A stretch of DNA of 64,000 nt from Mesostigma viride (taxonomy: Eukaryota > Streptophyta > Mesostigmatophyceae > Mesostigmatales > Mesostigmataceae). Every line of letters starts with the position of its first letter. Position 1 is the stretch's first letter. Position numbers and translations under genes: made by a program. Where the stretch lies: positions 88,910 to 152,909 of the forward strand of contig RPFO01001275.1 of the NCBI GenBank assembly GCA_009746045.1. The letters run 5' to 3'. Below are positions 11,401 to 20,944 of the stretch, in pieces. The notes under the pieces are model-generated. The model was not told the DNA's origin. It made no database searches and worked only from the letters and a program-made list of their open reading frames with translations.

Positions 11401-11497
11401 AGGTCGGTCAGGGTAGACGTCGGGTTGATGGCGCATGCATCCCAGGGAACCGTGTCAAGCCAACGCCAACTGGCCGAGTAGTCGGGCGGCGGGGGCT
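8426..11497 (-). mobile_element. RLE non-LTR retroelement A2, longest copy
   Basis: At 3.07 kb this is the longest RLE copy, but its reading frame is still open at the 5' edge (11497), so it too is 5'-truncated. The 3' UTR (8427-8568) is AT-rich and ends in AAAAATATA next to GGAATATATATT. The right junction reads GGAATATATATA at 11498. It is the third unit of the tandem array. Confidence 0.88.
8569..11497 (-). pseudogene. RT plus restriction-like endonuclease polyprotein
   Basis: The frame enters at 11497 with a tryptophan-rich segment (WRWLDTVPWDACAINPTS) and runs to about 10735, where a run of eight G breaks it. It resumes as GKVRPIACGEVLRKLVGK (RT finger) and stays open for 736 codons to 8569. 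In that ORF: motif A KVDCHNAFN (residues about 93-101), motif B GTQQGDPLGP (about 152-161), YLDD (about 186-189, where B has YMDD), CCHC finger CGSCGQ..H...C (about 530-550), and the PD-(D/E)XK-type core RPDIVVLD...LIDVSV (about 595-617). RT followed by finger and RLE is the architecture of the R2/CRE/NeSL class of site-directed non-LTR elements. Restoring one base at the G run would join both parts, so this is one broken ORF. Confidence 0.88.
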
Positions 11498-11592
11498 GGG
11501 AATATATATACCAGTAGTGTAGATTAGTAAGGCTTAGCCTAGCATGTCACAGTGTGGCCCACGCGCATTAATTAATTAATTAATTAATTATC

Positions 11593-12155
11593 AACATCGC
11601 TCCGTTGGGAGTCAATGTAGCGCATATCCCTGAGAAGGGGCATATGGCTTTTAATACATCCTAGGCTACTTCATGCAAGGGTGGGAATGTAAGCTACCCT
11701 TGCTCTAGGTGCACCAGGGCACCTGCACCCTCATGGTCTATCACGCTATGCCCGGGTAAGGGGGGAGCATGCCTGTGAGGGAGGAAGATCAGCATGGCTA
11801 TACAAGAGCTAGGACATGGCTTCTCGACAGAGAGCATCTCTCTGCATGGCATAGCATGGCGAAATTCTTAATGCAACATCCATGGGGGGGTCCCATTATA
11901 GGCATGGCTTGGCTAAACATAGCCAGGGCGTAGCATGGCTGTACTAGGCTATGGCTGGTTGTGGACCGTGCGTTGGCGGCACGTGACTAGGTGTGTTGGC
12001 ACAGCTAGGCAAACAGTCTAGGCATGGCGGCCTTAGCGGCAGTGACGCCAGGTTACAATCTAGGGCTATTGCTATTCGAGACCGCTGGGGGCGTCCACAT
12101 CTTGTGGTTGATCATCAGGTCCCCGCCCCTCCAGTACACCTTGGGCTTCCCATAG
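11593..12155 (-). mobile_element. HALF-like 3' end with ORF1 CTD fragment
   Basis: In minus orientation, the tail and hairpin (CTCCGTTGGGAG about 11605) are followed by a 3' UTR and a diverged region. At 12095-12155 there is a fragment encoding Gly-Lys-Pro-Lys-Val-Tyr-Trp-Arg-Gly-Gly-Asp, equivalent to the last residues of ORF1 (GQPVYWKGAAI). It belongs to a second subfamily, also seen at 39.18-39.26 kb. Confidence 0.6.
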
Positions 12156-12574
12156 GGTGCCCACGCGCATGTGCGCCCATAATGGCCCCCATGGATGTTG
12201 CCTACGGAATTGAGCCAAGCCATGCCTATAATGGGACCCCCATGGATGTTGCATTAAGAATTTAGCCATGCTATGCCTATGCAGAGAGATGCTCTCTGTC
12301 CAGAAGCCATGCCCTAGCCCTTATATAGCCATGATGATCTTCCTCCCCCGTGCCAGGATCCCCCCCTTAGGCGGGTTGAACCTGAGTGAGACAGCATGGT
12401 GGTGCCGGTACGTGCCCTGACCAGTGCACCTATAGAGCAAGGGTAGCTTACATGAATTCCCACCCTTGCATGAAGTAGCCTAGGATGTATTAAAAGCCAT
12501 ATGCCCCTTCTCAGGGATATGTGCTACATTGACTCCCAACGGAGTGATGTTCCTAATTAATTAATTAATTAATG
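12156..12574 (+). mobile_element. HALF-like 3' UTR, opposite orientation
   Basis: This plus-strand 3' UTR ends in the hairpin ACTCC-CAAC-GGAGT at about 12533 and (TAAT)n at 12554-12574. With 11593-12155 it makes an imperfect palindrome of about 980 bp with both tails outward. The ATGGATGTTGC stretches on either side of 12200 are inverted copies of 11870-11900. Confidence 0.6.
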
Positions 12575-13205
12575 GAAATGTGTAGCCTTGTGCATTGAAA
12601 TTATGGCTGGCTTACGTGTAGAGCGACTAAATGACCTAGACGGTGGGGCCGGAAACAGCCGGCTTGCTCATTGATCATCAGGGCGTGTGCCGTGTTTCGA
12701 GCCTAACTGGCCGGGAGGGTCTGCTGGTGAGCACCATTGCTGCGATCGCTCTCCCGCCATTTACGAGGAAATACCCGCAAATGGAAAACCATGCTGAAAA
12801 GGTCTAGCTAGTCAGTCATTACGTTAGCCATGCCATGATTCCAAACGTCCAAGAACTGCACACGGTGCAAAGGCAAAAATCCGGAGGACGGCACTTTCAA
12901 ATGTGCGGCGGGAACCAAGTATGCCAGAAAACACCGTGTTGCTGCAGCGACGCGACGATGTGGACAATGAATCCAGTGCCAAGCTCGGAACGTCCGCAAA
13001 GGACATCTGGCATCACAGGGTTCAGATGTGCGGAGATACTACAGTACGCGATCCAGCCGGTCCACGACCTGTAGAGCTTGTGCCAAAGGGCAGCACCAGT
13101 CGCAGCACCGAACAGATGTGGGTGACGTTGCAAAAAACACCGGACTTCAGTTGACGGAGCATACACCGTCCGCATTGGTAGGTATACTAAATAATTATGA
13201 GGCTC
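12575..13205 (+). pseudogene. Zinc-ribbon element, copy 2
   Basis: This is the reverse-complement relative of 155-940. It starts, 5'-truncated, directly after the (TAAT)n tail at 12574 and keeps the same leader, then the Cys-rich ORF from about 12835. Cys spacing CTRC...C is kept, but small deletions (for example near 12915 and 12980) change the frame. It diverges from copy 1 after about 13150. Confidence 0.45.
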
Positions 13206-13247
13206 AGCTGGGCGCCGGCCAGCTGCAAACGATAAATAAAACAAAAG

Positions 13248-13600
13248 AATCCTATTTATTAATTTCGCAATGTAGTAGTCATCCCCGAGCATTCAGGGCA
13301 TTCCGGAGTACCCCGCCAATCCAAAAGAACAGGAATCACTGACCACCAATCCGCGCGAAGCGCCCAGCGAGCGAAGCGAGCGGCCGCGCCAGCGGCCTGC
13401 GCGCAGCGCACAGCGAGCGCAGCGAGCTGTGCGCTGTGCGCGGCGAGCGAAGCGAGCACCGTACTGCGCACCAATCCGCGAGTGAAGCGAGCACCGTACT
13501 ATTCCAGCGGGCAGCGGGCAGCGTACTGCGCACCAATCCGCGAGCGAAGCGAGCACCGTACTATTCCAGCGGGCAGCGGGCAGCGTACTGCCAGGTTGTA
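13248..13600. repeat. Palindrome-rich GC repeat unit 1
   Basis: A 90-bp leader (AATTTCGCAATG... to CACCAATCCGCG) is followed by dense copies of GCGAGCGAAGCGAGC-type palindromes and CAGCGGGCAGCGGGCAGC. The unit recurs at 15152-15615 (+) and inverted at 17410-18210. Open frames here are artefacts of the repeat. Confidence 0.7.
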
Positions 13601-13879
13601 AAATACGTGTGCGGGGTATAATACGTGGACTTAAAATACGCGTATTATACGTGGGGGGTATAAAATACGCGGTGGTAAAATGCGCGACAGTTTTTGTGGT
13701 CCAATTGTCAGTCACCCAATTAGCACGCTCCTTGATGATGGTCATGCAGTTATTACAACTGAAATTTGGTGTATATGCTTATTTATTAACATCTTCCATT
13801 TATGCCCTGCAATCCTATCTGATTATGATTTGTTAAATGCAGGGGGGAGCATGCTGCAACGGGAATAGTAAGGATTCAA

Positions 13880-14509
13880 TTAATTAATTGATTGTAAGGA
13901 AAGCCATCCACTATATAATGCATGAGAGGACATAAGACACAACTTCCGAGAAGGAGGGGTGACGTGCCCTCCTTTGTACTGGATCATGCCGGCCACCATC
14001 TGCTTGAAAGAGGCGCTCTCAGCCGCATTGAAGGCAATGCCGTTCTCGATAAAAAATTCGGCAGCCAGCAGCTGGACACCTTTCTCGTCGACGGGAACCA
14101 GCCATTTGGTGATGCTCAGCTGGCCTTTGCTGGGAACCGACGACAAGTCAGCCGGCGCAGCCCCTCCCATCTCCGCCATTGCCCTGTTCAAATTGTGCTG
14201 CTTCTTGGCGTCTGACTGCTGCGACTTGTTGTTATACATCCTGAGAAACTTGCTCCGGATATTTGGTGGAATTTTGTCGCAGGGTAACATCCCTTCCCCT
14301 GCGATTCCGGCAAAGTGTGCACGGACTCGGAATATGCTGATTGCCCCCGCCCCGTATGAGAACTTCTTGTTGCAAAATGAGCAGAACTTATTCGACACAA
14401 ACTGCGTTTTGTTACTAACAGCATCTGTGACTGCTTCTTTCTTCTCGAGAACGAAATCCCATTCAGGCCCTTTCTTCCTCATGGCTGCAAATCGAAAATG
14501 GCTGCACAC
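13880..14509 (-). pseudogene. hAT transposase, N-terminal BED-finger part
   Basis: A 209-codon frame whose N-terminal half has FCSFCNKKF (a CxxC pair) followed about 20 residues later by RVRAHFAGIAGEGMLPC, the H...C side of a BED zinc finger. The C-terminal half has AAEFFIENGIAFNAAESASFKQM, the FF...GI.FN....SFK motif that precedes the catalytic RNase-H fold in hAT transposases. The sequence leaves the family after PPSRK, so the catalytic Asp/Asp/Glu core and dimerisation region are missing. Confidence 0.75.
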
Positions 14510-14587
14510 TGTCGCACAGTCGCACTGGCCTCGTCGTCGCTATATTGCATTACACCGTCAGTAGCACAGCTGGCATTTGCTGGCACA

Positions 14588-14672
14588 CTGTTATTTCCAG
14601 GTAAATAGGTGTACGTTTATATTCCAAATATAGCCAATAGGTAATCCCTGCTAAGCCTAGGGTATCAAGCTG
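14588..14672 (+). repeat. Terminal repeat of the 15848-16345 element, solo
   Basis: About 80 bp matching the inverted repeats at 15850-15920 and 16268-16340 (GGTAAATAGGTGTACGTTTA ... ATCCCTGCTAAGCCTAGGG). No partner is seen nearby. Confidence 0.6.
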
Positions 14673-14989
14673 GCACACTGTTATTATGCGTTATGTACCT
14701 AGTCCTAGCTGTCTCCTACCGGCCAAACATTTTGCAAGGCTTGCGCTTTATGAAAAGAACTGTACGCATCTACTTCTAGTAGTAAAAATCTCAAATGTGC
14801 AGTGAGCGCGCCGCGCCCAGAATCTGGGCACCGCGCCAGTGCCCGCTGCCCGCTGGTACCCCCGAAAAATTCTAAGTCCAAACCGCGTGGTCAGACGTAA
14901 AATACGCGTAAAATACGTCGAGGCCCATAATATGCTTTATCCCGCATTTTATCGCAAAAGTGCGGCGTACATAACAACCCGGGCGTACT

Positions 14990-15150
14990 GCGCACCAATC
15001 CGCGAGCGAAGCGAGCACCGTACTATTCCAGCGGGCAGCGGGCAGCGGGCAGCGGGCTGCGGGCTGCGGGCAGCGGGCAGCGGGGCGAAGTACTGCCAAA
15101 AAAAGGGACCCTGCTTTGGGCTGGGCGGAGCCAGCGGGTTACCGTCTAGT
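14990..15150. repeat. Palindrome-rich GC repeat, truncated unit 2
   Basis: It starts inside the unit (GCGCACCAATCCGCGAGCG), holds a short CAGCGGG heptamer run, and ends with the trailer GGCGAAGTACTGCC ... GGGACCCTG ... GGCTGGGCGG. It abuts the next unit directly. Confidence 0.65.
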
Positions 15151-15151
15151 C

Positions 15152-15615
15152 CTATTTATTAATTTAGCAATGTCACAGCATCCCCGAGCATTCAGGGCAT
15201 TCCGGAGTACCCCGCCAATCCAAAAGAACCGGAATCACTGACCACCAATCCGCGCGAAGCGCCCAGCAAGCGAAGGCGAGCGGCCGCTTCAGCGGCCTGC
15301 GCGCAGCGCACAGCGAGCGCAGCGAGCTGTGCGCTGCGCGCGGCGAGCGAAGCGAGCACCGTACTGCGCACCAATCCGCGAGCGAAGCGAGCACCGTAGT
15401 ATTCCAGCGGGCAGCGGGCAGCGGGCAGCGGGCAGCGGGCAGCGGGCAGCGGGCAGCGGGCAGCGGGCAGCGGGCAGCGGGCGGCGGGCAGCGGGCAGCG
15501 GGCAGCGGGCAGTGGGCAGCGGGCAGCGGGCAGCGGGCAGCGGGCAGCGGGCAGCGGGGCGAAGTACTGCCAAAAAAAGGGACCCTGTTTTGGGCTGGGC
15601 GGAGCCAGCGGGTTA
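15152..15615. repeat. Palindrome-rich GC repeat unit 3 with heptamer array
   Basis: This is the best-preserved unit: leader (15160-15250), palindromic GCGAGCGAAGCGAGC block (15255-15400), a run of about 22 copies of the heptamer AGCGGGC (15405-15562, with a few variants), then the trailer ending near 15615. The unit has no coding signature. Confidence 0.75.
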
Positions 15616-15659
15616 CTCTAGTTTTAATTAACTAATTCCCGAGTGTACTGAACTGTAGT

Positions 15660-15845
15660 TTTTGAAGCTACCAAACAAACAAAGAAAGTGTAAATAAATA
15701 TTATTTTCCTGTCACGTGTGCAGCTTTCTCGCTAACAAACAAAGAAATATTAAATCTCTGGCTGAAAAATGTGCTTTTCCTAGCCGTAAGAGCAGTGCAT
15801 CCGGCTGGGTTATACAGAACAAAGTCAACAAACAAAGAATTATTT
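15660..15845 (+). repeat. Spaced AACAAACAAAGAA motif cluster
   Basis: AACAAACAAAGAA followed by an A/T stretch recurs at about 15673, 15737 and 15829, and again at about 16342 and 16393 beyond the inverted-repeat element. No gene is seen. Confidence 0.5.
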
Positions 15846-15847
15846 TT

Positions 15848-16345
15848 CCAGATAAATAGGTGTACTCGGCGTTTATTCCTCGGCGTTTATTCCAAATATA
15901 ACCAATAGTTAATCCCTGCACAACAAGCGTGGATATGGCTCCGCACATGCATGTTGCCATACAATCTGGACGGTGCGAAATGATGTGGTGTTCAATAGGC
16001 GCACAGTCTTCGACAAAGCTGGGGTTCTCTCACGCTTCATTTACCTATGGAACTCTGGCATGCGACGCTATTGGATGGTCGCAAACGAACAAAACAAAAT
16101 CTGGGACCCTGGCGCGGACCAGGATAAGCCCAGCCCACTTAGTGAGATCTTTCATGACCTCATGGGCCAAAACAGGATCTTTACCCACATGCCCAATGAC
16201 AACCCATTAGAAGTCCAGTGGCTTCCGTGGTCTACTGTAGCAAGGCTCCGTTTTAGCCACTGACATCTTGATACCCTAGGCTTAGCAGGGATTAACTATT
16301 GGTTATATTTGGAATAAACGTACACCTATTTATCTGGAAACAAAC
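15848..16345. mobile_element. Inverted-repeat element carrying a gene fragment
   Basis: Inverted repeats of about 70 bp (15848-15920 and 16268-16340) enclose an internal 340 bp that looks coding. AACAAACAAAGAATTATT flanks both sides (15829 and 16342); this may be a target duplication or two members of the local motif series. The arrangement resembles Pack-type elements, which carry pieces of genes between terminal repeats. Confidence 0.5.
15973..16263 (+). pseudogene. Captured gene fragment inside the inverted repeat
   Basis: This frame has good amino-acid composition (MRNDVVFNRRTVFDKAG then SRFIYLWNSGMRRYWMV and IFHDLMGQNRIFTHMP). It ends in a TGA just before the right inverted repeat. The true upstream sequence is absent, so it is an exon-like fragment. 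I do not recognise the parent gene. Confidence 0.35.
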
Positions 16346-16399
16346 AAAGAATTATTAAATTTCGCAGTCAGTTCAACGGTTGTTCGGTAGCCAAACAAA

Positions 16400-17010
16400 C
16401 AAACTAATAATTAATTAATTGGGCGGGCACAGTAGCACTTTCAACCAATAAAACGCTATTGTCTAATAATTCCGAAGGGCCTTTCGGCTGAACCGAATTA
16501 AAACTACCAATGCGGACGGTGTAATGTCTCGGTCAGGTAAAAAAAAAAACTCCCGGAAGGAACCTGCCCTTTTGATGAGAACTTTTTTTTTCTGACTAGG
16601 TTGTCCCCAGTTTACAAATTAACAAAATTAACAAATTCAACGCCGGCGGACTACCTGCGGACTGCTCGACGCGGAGTCGCCGGGCTAGAAGTTCCGTACT
16701 TTCCCAAACTCAGCCTTAGAGGCCGCCGCACCAATTTTTACTTCTTTCCGTCACATGGCTTGCGTTGGGTTCATCGACGAGCATCGACGCTCATCGACGG
16801 TGCAATCTGACGGCGGAGAATAAGTTCGCCACAGCATAGCGCGACGCAAGGGCTAAGATCCGACAACGTGACATGCAAAGCTTTATACCGCATCGCTAAC
16901 CGGAAATTCCGTCCAACACCGTCGTACAGTACTGCCAGTCGACCGCACCTCTGCCTCTTAACCATCGAATGCGCAATCGATCTAGAAAGTAGAAACGTCC
17001 CCGTGACACT
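16400..17010. other. No gene recognised
   Basis: A mixed-composition stretch with an A-rich run (16540-16550), a T-rich run (16585) and a GACTAGGTTGTCCCCAGTTTACAAATTAAC segment that recurs near 20334. Short frames have no support. Confidence 0.5.
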
Positions 17011-17014
17011 TCCG

Positions 17015-17405
17015 CGATTTCAGTACTTTCCGTCACCCTTGACAGTTGTCGTACAATACTACAAATTTACGCCAATAGAAACTCGCCTCCAAACATATAT
17101 ATCGATAGAGGCGTGCGTCTTATTTAATTTCAAGGTAACTTACCTCTTAATTAATCTCGCCCCCCCGTTGTAACACCGTCCCCCCGTTGTAACACCGTCC
17201 CCCCGTTATAACACCGTCCCCCCCCCCCATAAATGCGTCCCCCCCCCCGTTGTAACACCGTCCCCCCCCACGTACAGTAAAACGTCTTACTTTCAACCGC
17301 AGCTCTGCCTTTTAACCGTCGAATGCGCAATCGATCTAGAAAGTATCCGCGATTTCAGTACATGCCGTCACCCTTGACAGTTGTCGTACAATACTACAAA
17401 TTAAC
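17015..17405. repeat. MITE end copies and 19-bp C-rich tandem repeat
   Basis: Positions 17015-17160 and 17340-17405 are plus-oriented ends of the foldback MITE family (CGATTTCAGTAC ... GTACAATACTACAAATT). Between them, 17160-17275 has about five copies of a unit reading CCGTCCCCCCGTTGTAACA with C-run length variation. Confidence 0.65.
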
Positions 17406-17409
17406 GCCA

Positions 17410-18210
17410 ACTAGTGTCACCCGCTGGCTTCGCCCAGCCCAAAACAGGGTCCCTTTTTTTGGCAGTACTTCGCCCCGCTGCCCGCTGCCCGCAGCCCGCA
17501 GCCCGCAGCCCGTTGCCCGCTGCCCGCTGCCCGCTGCCCGCTGCCCGCTGCCCGCTGCCCGCTGCCCGCTGCCCGCTGCCCGCTGCCCGCTGCCCGCTGC
17601 CCACTGCCCGCTGCCCGCTGCCCGCTGCCCGCTGTACGCTGCCCGCTGCCCGCTGGAATAGTACGCTGCGAGCGAATTGGTGCGCAGTACGCTGCCCGCT
17701 GCCCACTGGAATAGTACGGTGCTCGCTTCGCTGGCGGATTGGTGCGCAGTACGCTGCCCGCTGCCCGCTGGAATAGTACGGTGCTCGCTTCGCTCGCGGA
17801 TTGGTGCGCAGTACGCCGCCCGCTGCCCGCTGGAATAGTACGGTGCTCGCTTCGCTCGCGGATTGGTGCGCAGTACGCTGCCCGCTGCCCGCTGGAATAG
17901 TACGGTGCTCGCTTCGCTCGCGGATTGGTGCGCAGTACGGTGCTCGCTCGCTTCGCTCGCTCGCCGTACGGTGCTCGCTCGCTTCGCTCGCTCGCGGTAG
18001 GGTGCTCGCTCGCTTCGCTCGCTCGCCGCGCGTGCGCAGCGCACAGCTCGCTGCGCTCGCCGTGCGCTGCGCGCCAGGCCGCTTTCAGCGGCCGCTCGCT
18101 CGCTTCGCTCGCTCGCTGGGATTGGTGGTTAGTTATTCCGGTTGTTATGGATTGGCGGGGAAGTTGCGATGCCCTGGATAGTGCGGGATGACCCCCAATT
18201 GCTAAATTAA
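17410..18210. repeat. Palindrome-rich GC repeat unit 4, inverted
   Basis: In opposite orientation to units 1-3: trailer (17415-17475), heptamer (TGCCCGC)n of about 22 copies (17500-17660), then a minisatellite of about 60 bp whose unit joins TGCCCGCTGGAATAGTACGG with TGCTCGCTTCGCTCGCGG and ATTGGTGCGCAGTACGC (17655-17945, about five copies), a palindromic block (17945-18115), and the leader (18120-18205). Long open frames across it are repeat artefacts. Confidence 0.75.
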
Positions 18211-18215
18211 TATAT

Positions 18216-18505
18216 AGGATAGAAACTCGCCTCCATACATATATCTCGATAGAGGTATGCGTCTTATTTAATTTCAAGGTACCTCTTAATTAATCTCGGC
18301 CCCCGCCTTCCGCTAATTTGCTAATTTGCTAAATTTGCTAAAAAAGAGCCAGTCGTTGACAATTTGCTATTTTTTTAGAATTTCACGTTTTCTCAGCGAC
18401 GGGGGCTGAGATTAATTAAGAGGTACCTTGAAATTAAATAAGCCGCATGCCTCCATCAAGATATATTCTTGGAGGTGAGGTTCTATTGGCGTAAATGTGT
18501 ATTAT
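18216..18505. mobile_element. Foldback MITE copy 1
   Basis: Arms 18218-18305 and 18402-18490 are inverted (ATAGAAACTCGCCTCCATAC outward; GGTACCTCTTAATTAATCTC inward). The spacer contains GCTAATTTGCTAAATTTGC runs. No ORF. Confidence 0.7.
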
Positions 18506-19540
18506 TGTACGACAACGTGTCAGGGGCGACGGTACTGAACTCGTTGAAAATTTGGCGTCGTGGCTCGAGTTACGGTCCTAGGACGTTTTGCTGTACGAGC
18601 GTCTATTTCAACTATGCTTCGTAAGTCTACTAGAGTTAGTTCAAAGTGCGTGTCCTTTGGTCGATCCAAAGGCGACAGCGAATGGCCGAATGCGCGTCGC
18701 GTCTTTCATAACAGCTGGATGATGGACGAAGGCAAGACGGCGCGAGAGCACAGCCACCACAAGGAAAGCCACTGGCGGTGGTTGGCAAGTGCGGGACTGC
18801 GGGGCGATGGCGACAGGGCCACAGAGGCATTCAGGGATTCTAACACGTCTTCAGTTCACGAAGTTTCCCACAGTCCTGGTTGAATATATAAGCACAAAGT
18901 CTGTCTAGCGGGTGAATCTGTCCGACGTGATGAAGAAGGGCGCGATGATATGAAAGAAAGCTGAGGACAGTGTCAACCGTTAAACTCATAAGGATAGTGG
19001 TGGACTATGCAGGGAAGCCCATGCAAGGAACGCCAACGGTGGTCACGACATTGGTTTATAATCTCAAACGCGACATTTGTTTATAATCTGGTTGTCTCTT
19101 TGATAATCTGCCATGTTTTAGGAATCTGCCACGGTTTTACTGTCCGTCATTTTCATCCAGAAATCTTTTTCAGCCGACGTACCGTCTAATTAGAAGTTTG
19201 ATCTTCTATGGTCTTGATTTCTTTGTTTCATCGTTGCCTATGCATCTTGTGTGCAGGCAGAAGGCCATGCAAGGCGAGGTGGGCATGGACGAGGCTCATC
19301 ACAAGATGAAGATGACGCGGTCGATGACCTAGGGGGGACTTTGTTCCATACTAGTCGGCATTTAGCAAGACACCGAGCGTTTAAACTAGGGAGGGTACCA
19401 AGCGCCACAAGACCAAGTTTTCTGGCATGTTTGGGTACCCTGAAATCGGAAAATTAAGATGGGTTCGACATTTTGTATGAACATTGTATTGACGAAGAAG
19501 ATAAAGGAAAAAGTAGGAGATACATCGAGTATGTTCCATG
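18506..19540. other. No gene recognised
   Basis: Two short plus-strand frames (18560-18883 and 19251-19457) have acceptable composition but no motif and no homologous second copy here. CTTGTGTGCAG at about 19245-19256 looks like a splice acceptor before GCAGAAGGCC, so an exon of an unidentified gene is possible. Confidence 0.3.
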
Positions 19541-19625
19541 AATCTCACACATTGTGTCTCAATGCGTACAACTTACGTATACTGGTTCGACCATCATGCA
19601 AGGATGAGTCGCGAGTCAAACCTTA

Positions 19626-19984
19626 TTAAGACGCTATCACATATGATGAAGACTGGCCACTTGTCTGCATGGTTGGCAAACCAAATTCCTGCATGGTTGG
19701 CAGGGGAGTGTACTATGGAAGGGGTCTGGACTATCCCCGTGCGCAATCTGCTTTTGAGATCATGGTAGCGCCAAAGTTGGGTGACCACTCACTGCATGTG
19801 ATTGCACGTGCCATAGAGCCAGCGCTGTTATAGTCATGGACGCCATCCTCGATGAGGTGCGTCGGCCTCGCAACAATTACTTGGATGATGACTCCCTCAT
19901 CGAGAAAGTGGTACAGGACCGCAATAACAATGAGCAGCAGCAATGCCCTATTCGGGTGGACAGCGATAGGGACTTACATGCCTG
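19626..19984 (+). pseudogene. Unrecognised coding-like fragment, frameshifted
   Basis: A frame without ATG starts after a TAA near 19625 with ITYDEDWPLVCMVGKPN, then repeats CMVG, and continues YYGRGLDYPRAQSAFEIMV and AIEPALL to a TAG at about 19831. It shifts to MDAILDEVRRPRNNYLDDDS and stops at about 19984. The continuity of protein-like sequence across one frameshift suggests a decayed gene or transposase piece. I do not know the family. Confidence 0.35.
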
Positions 19985-20385
19985 AGTCTGGACTGGAGCA
20001 GAAAACCCAGCACATGTGAATGCAGAAATGTGTGCCATGGGATCATGTGATTTCATGAGATCTATGTGAAAACAGATATGCATGTCTAGGTACGGTGTGT
20101 TTTGATGAGACATACGGCTTCAGCATGAAAGCTTTACCTGGGTGACTTAAAACGGCTGTGTAACTTATTTTTTAATGAAAAACCACTTTTTTGATTTAAT
20201 CCTAAAAACGAGAAACGAGAAAAATACGCCTCGAGCCAAACAGTAGAAAAAATTATTATAAAGTAAAGGGGTAAAATTGGCTCTTTTTTAGCAAATTATC
20301 TTTTTTAGCAAATTTCCCCTCATTTTTTTCTGACTAGGTTGTCCCCAGTTTACAAATTAACCAATTTTACCCCGACACCCGGAGG
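19985..20385. other. No gene recognised
   Basis: AT-rich, with runs of A and T, and the TTTAGCAAATT motifs found in the MITE spacers (20285-20325). Confidence 0.5.
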
Positions 20386-20389
20386 GCGC

Positions 20390-20512
20390 CGCCCGAGATT
20401 AAATAAGAGGTACCTTGAAATTAAATAAGAGGCACGCCTCTATCCAGATATATTTTTGGAGGCGAATTTCTATTGGCGTTAAGTTGTAGTATAGTACGAC
20501 AACGTGTCAGAC
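20390..20512 (-). repeat. Solo MITE arm
   Basis: A minus-oriented arm (GAGATTAAATAAGAGGTACC ... TCTATTGGCGTTAAG) of the foldback family. A plus-oriented partner end is at about 20875-20935, enclosing a 360-bp spacer. Confidence 0.55.
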
Positions 20513-20944
20513 CGTATAATTTATTCCGACTTCTACATTCAGTTCACCGCTTGGTCAAAAAAGGATCACTTATATCAAGAAAACAATAAAGATCACTTAT
20601 ATACCCTACTTCTCCGTAAAATCTCATCGACCGGGTTTCGAAACAACCCACGAACGCCGTAGATGCAGATCCAACGGAGCAAACAACGTCAAGACCGACG
20701 CGGCGCCAAATAGTCGCCACGGTTCCTTTTCTGCGAGCCATTTTACAACGTACGTCGCGCCGCGTCGTGTACCCAAGCCCTTTTCTGAACGTGAGATCCA
20801 AAATCCGCTTGCCAGACCGGGAACTCCGTCCAATACCGTCGTGCATTGAATTGAATTGGAACATAAGTCCTTCTTTCCGTCACCCTTGACATGTTTTCGT
20901 ACAATACTACAAATTAACGCCAATAGAAATTCGCCTCCCTTACC

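Larger units (their letters stand above)
3713..11592 (+). mobile_element. HALF copy 2, interrupted by the RLE array
   Basis: The 5' part is 3713-5401. Its 3' end resumes at 11498 (CCAGTAGTGTAGATTAG, matching CAGTAGTGTAGAATAG just after ORF1 in copy 1) and finishes in (TTAA)n at 11567-11592. The intervening 5402-11497 is the tandem RLE retroelement array. Before insertion the site read like GGGAATACAGCAG, as in copy 1 at 3251. Its leader (3717-3860) is longer than that of copy 1 and is shared with the zinc-ribbon element at 155-1019. Confidence 0.7.
13601..14950 (-). mobile_element. Degenerate hAT element
   Basis: Both flanks (13605-13690 and 14895-14920) carry clustered AAAATACGCG-type motifs, like the subterminal repeats of the hAT copies at 27954 and 33278. 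Between them lies an N-terminal transposase fragment. The segment 13610-13930 is closely repeated at 35.39-35.56 kb plus 36.57-36.72 kb. Exact termini and a target duplication could not be found. Confidence 0.5.

Noticed and set aside
13601..14950. Autonomous hAT transposon
   Set aside because: Only the BED finger and the region before the catalytic core remain, and no matching termini or 8-bp duplication were found.
17394..18277. 216- and 286-codon frames with Gly-Gln-Arg-Ala-Ala repeats
   Set aside because: Translation of the heptamer array and the palindromic minisatellite, open in several frames at once.
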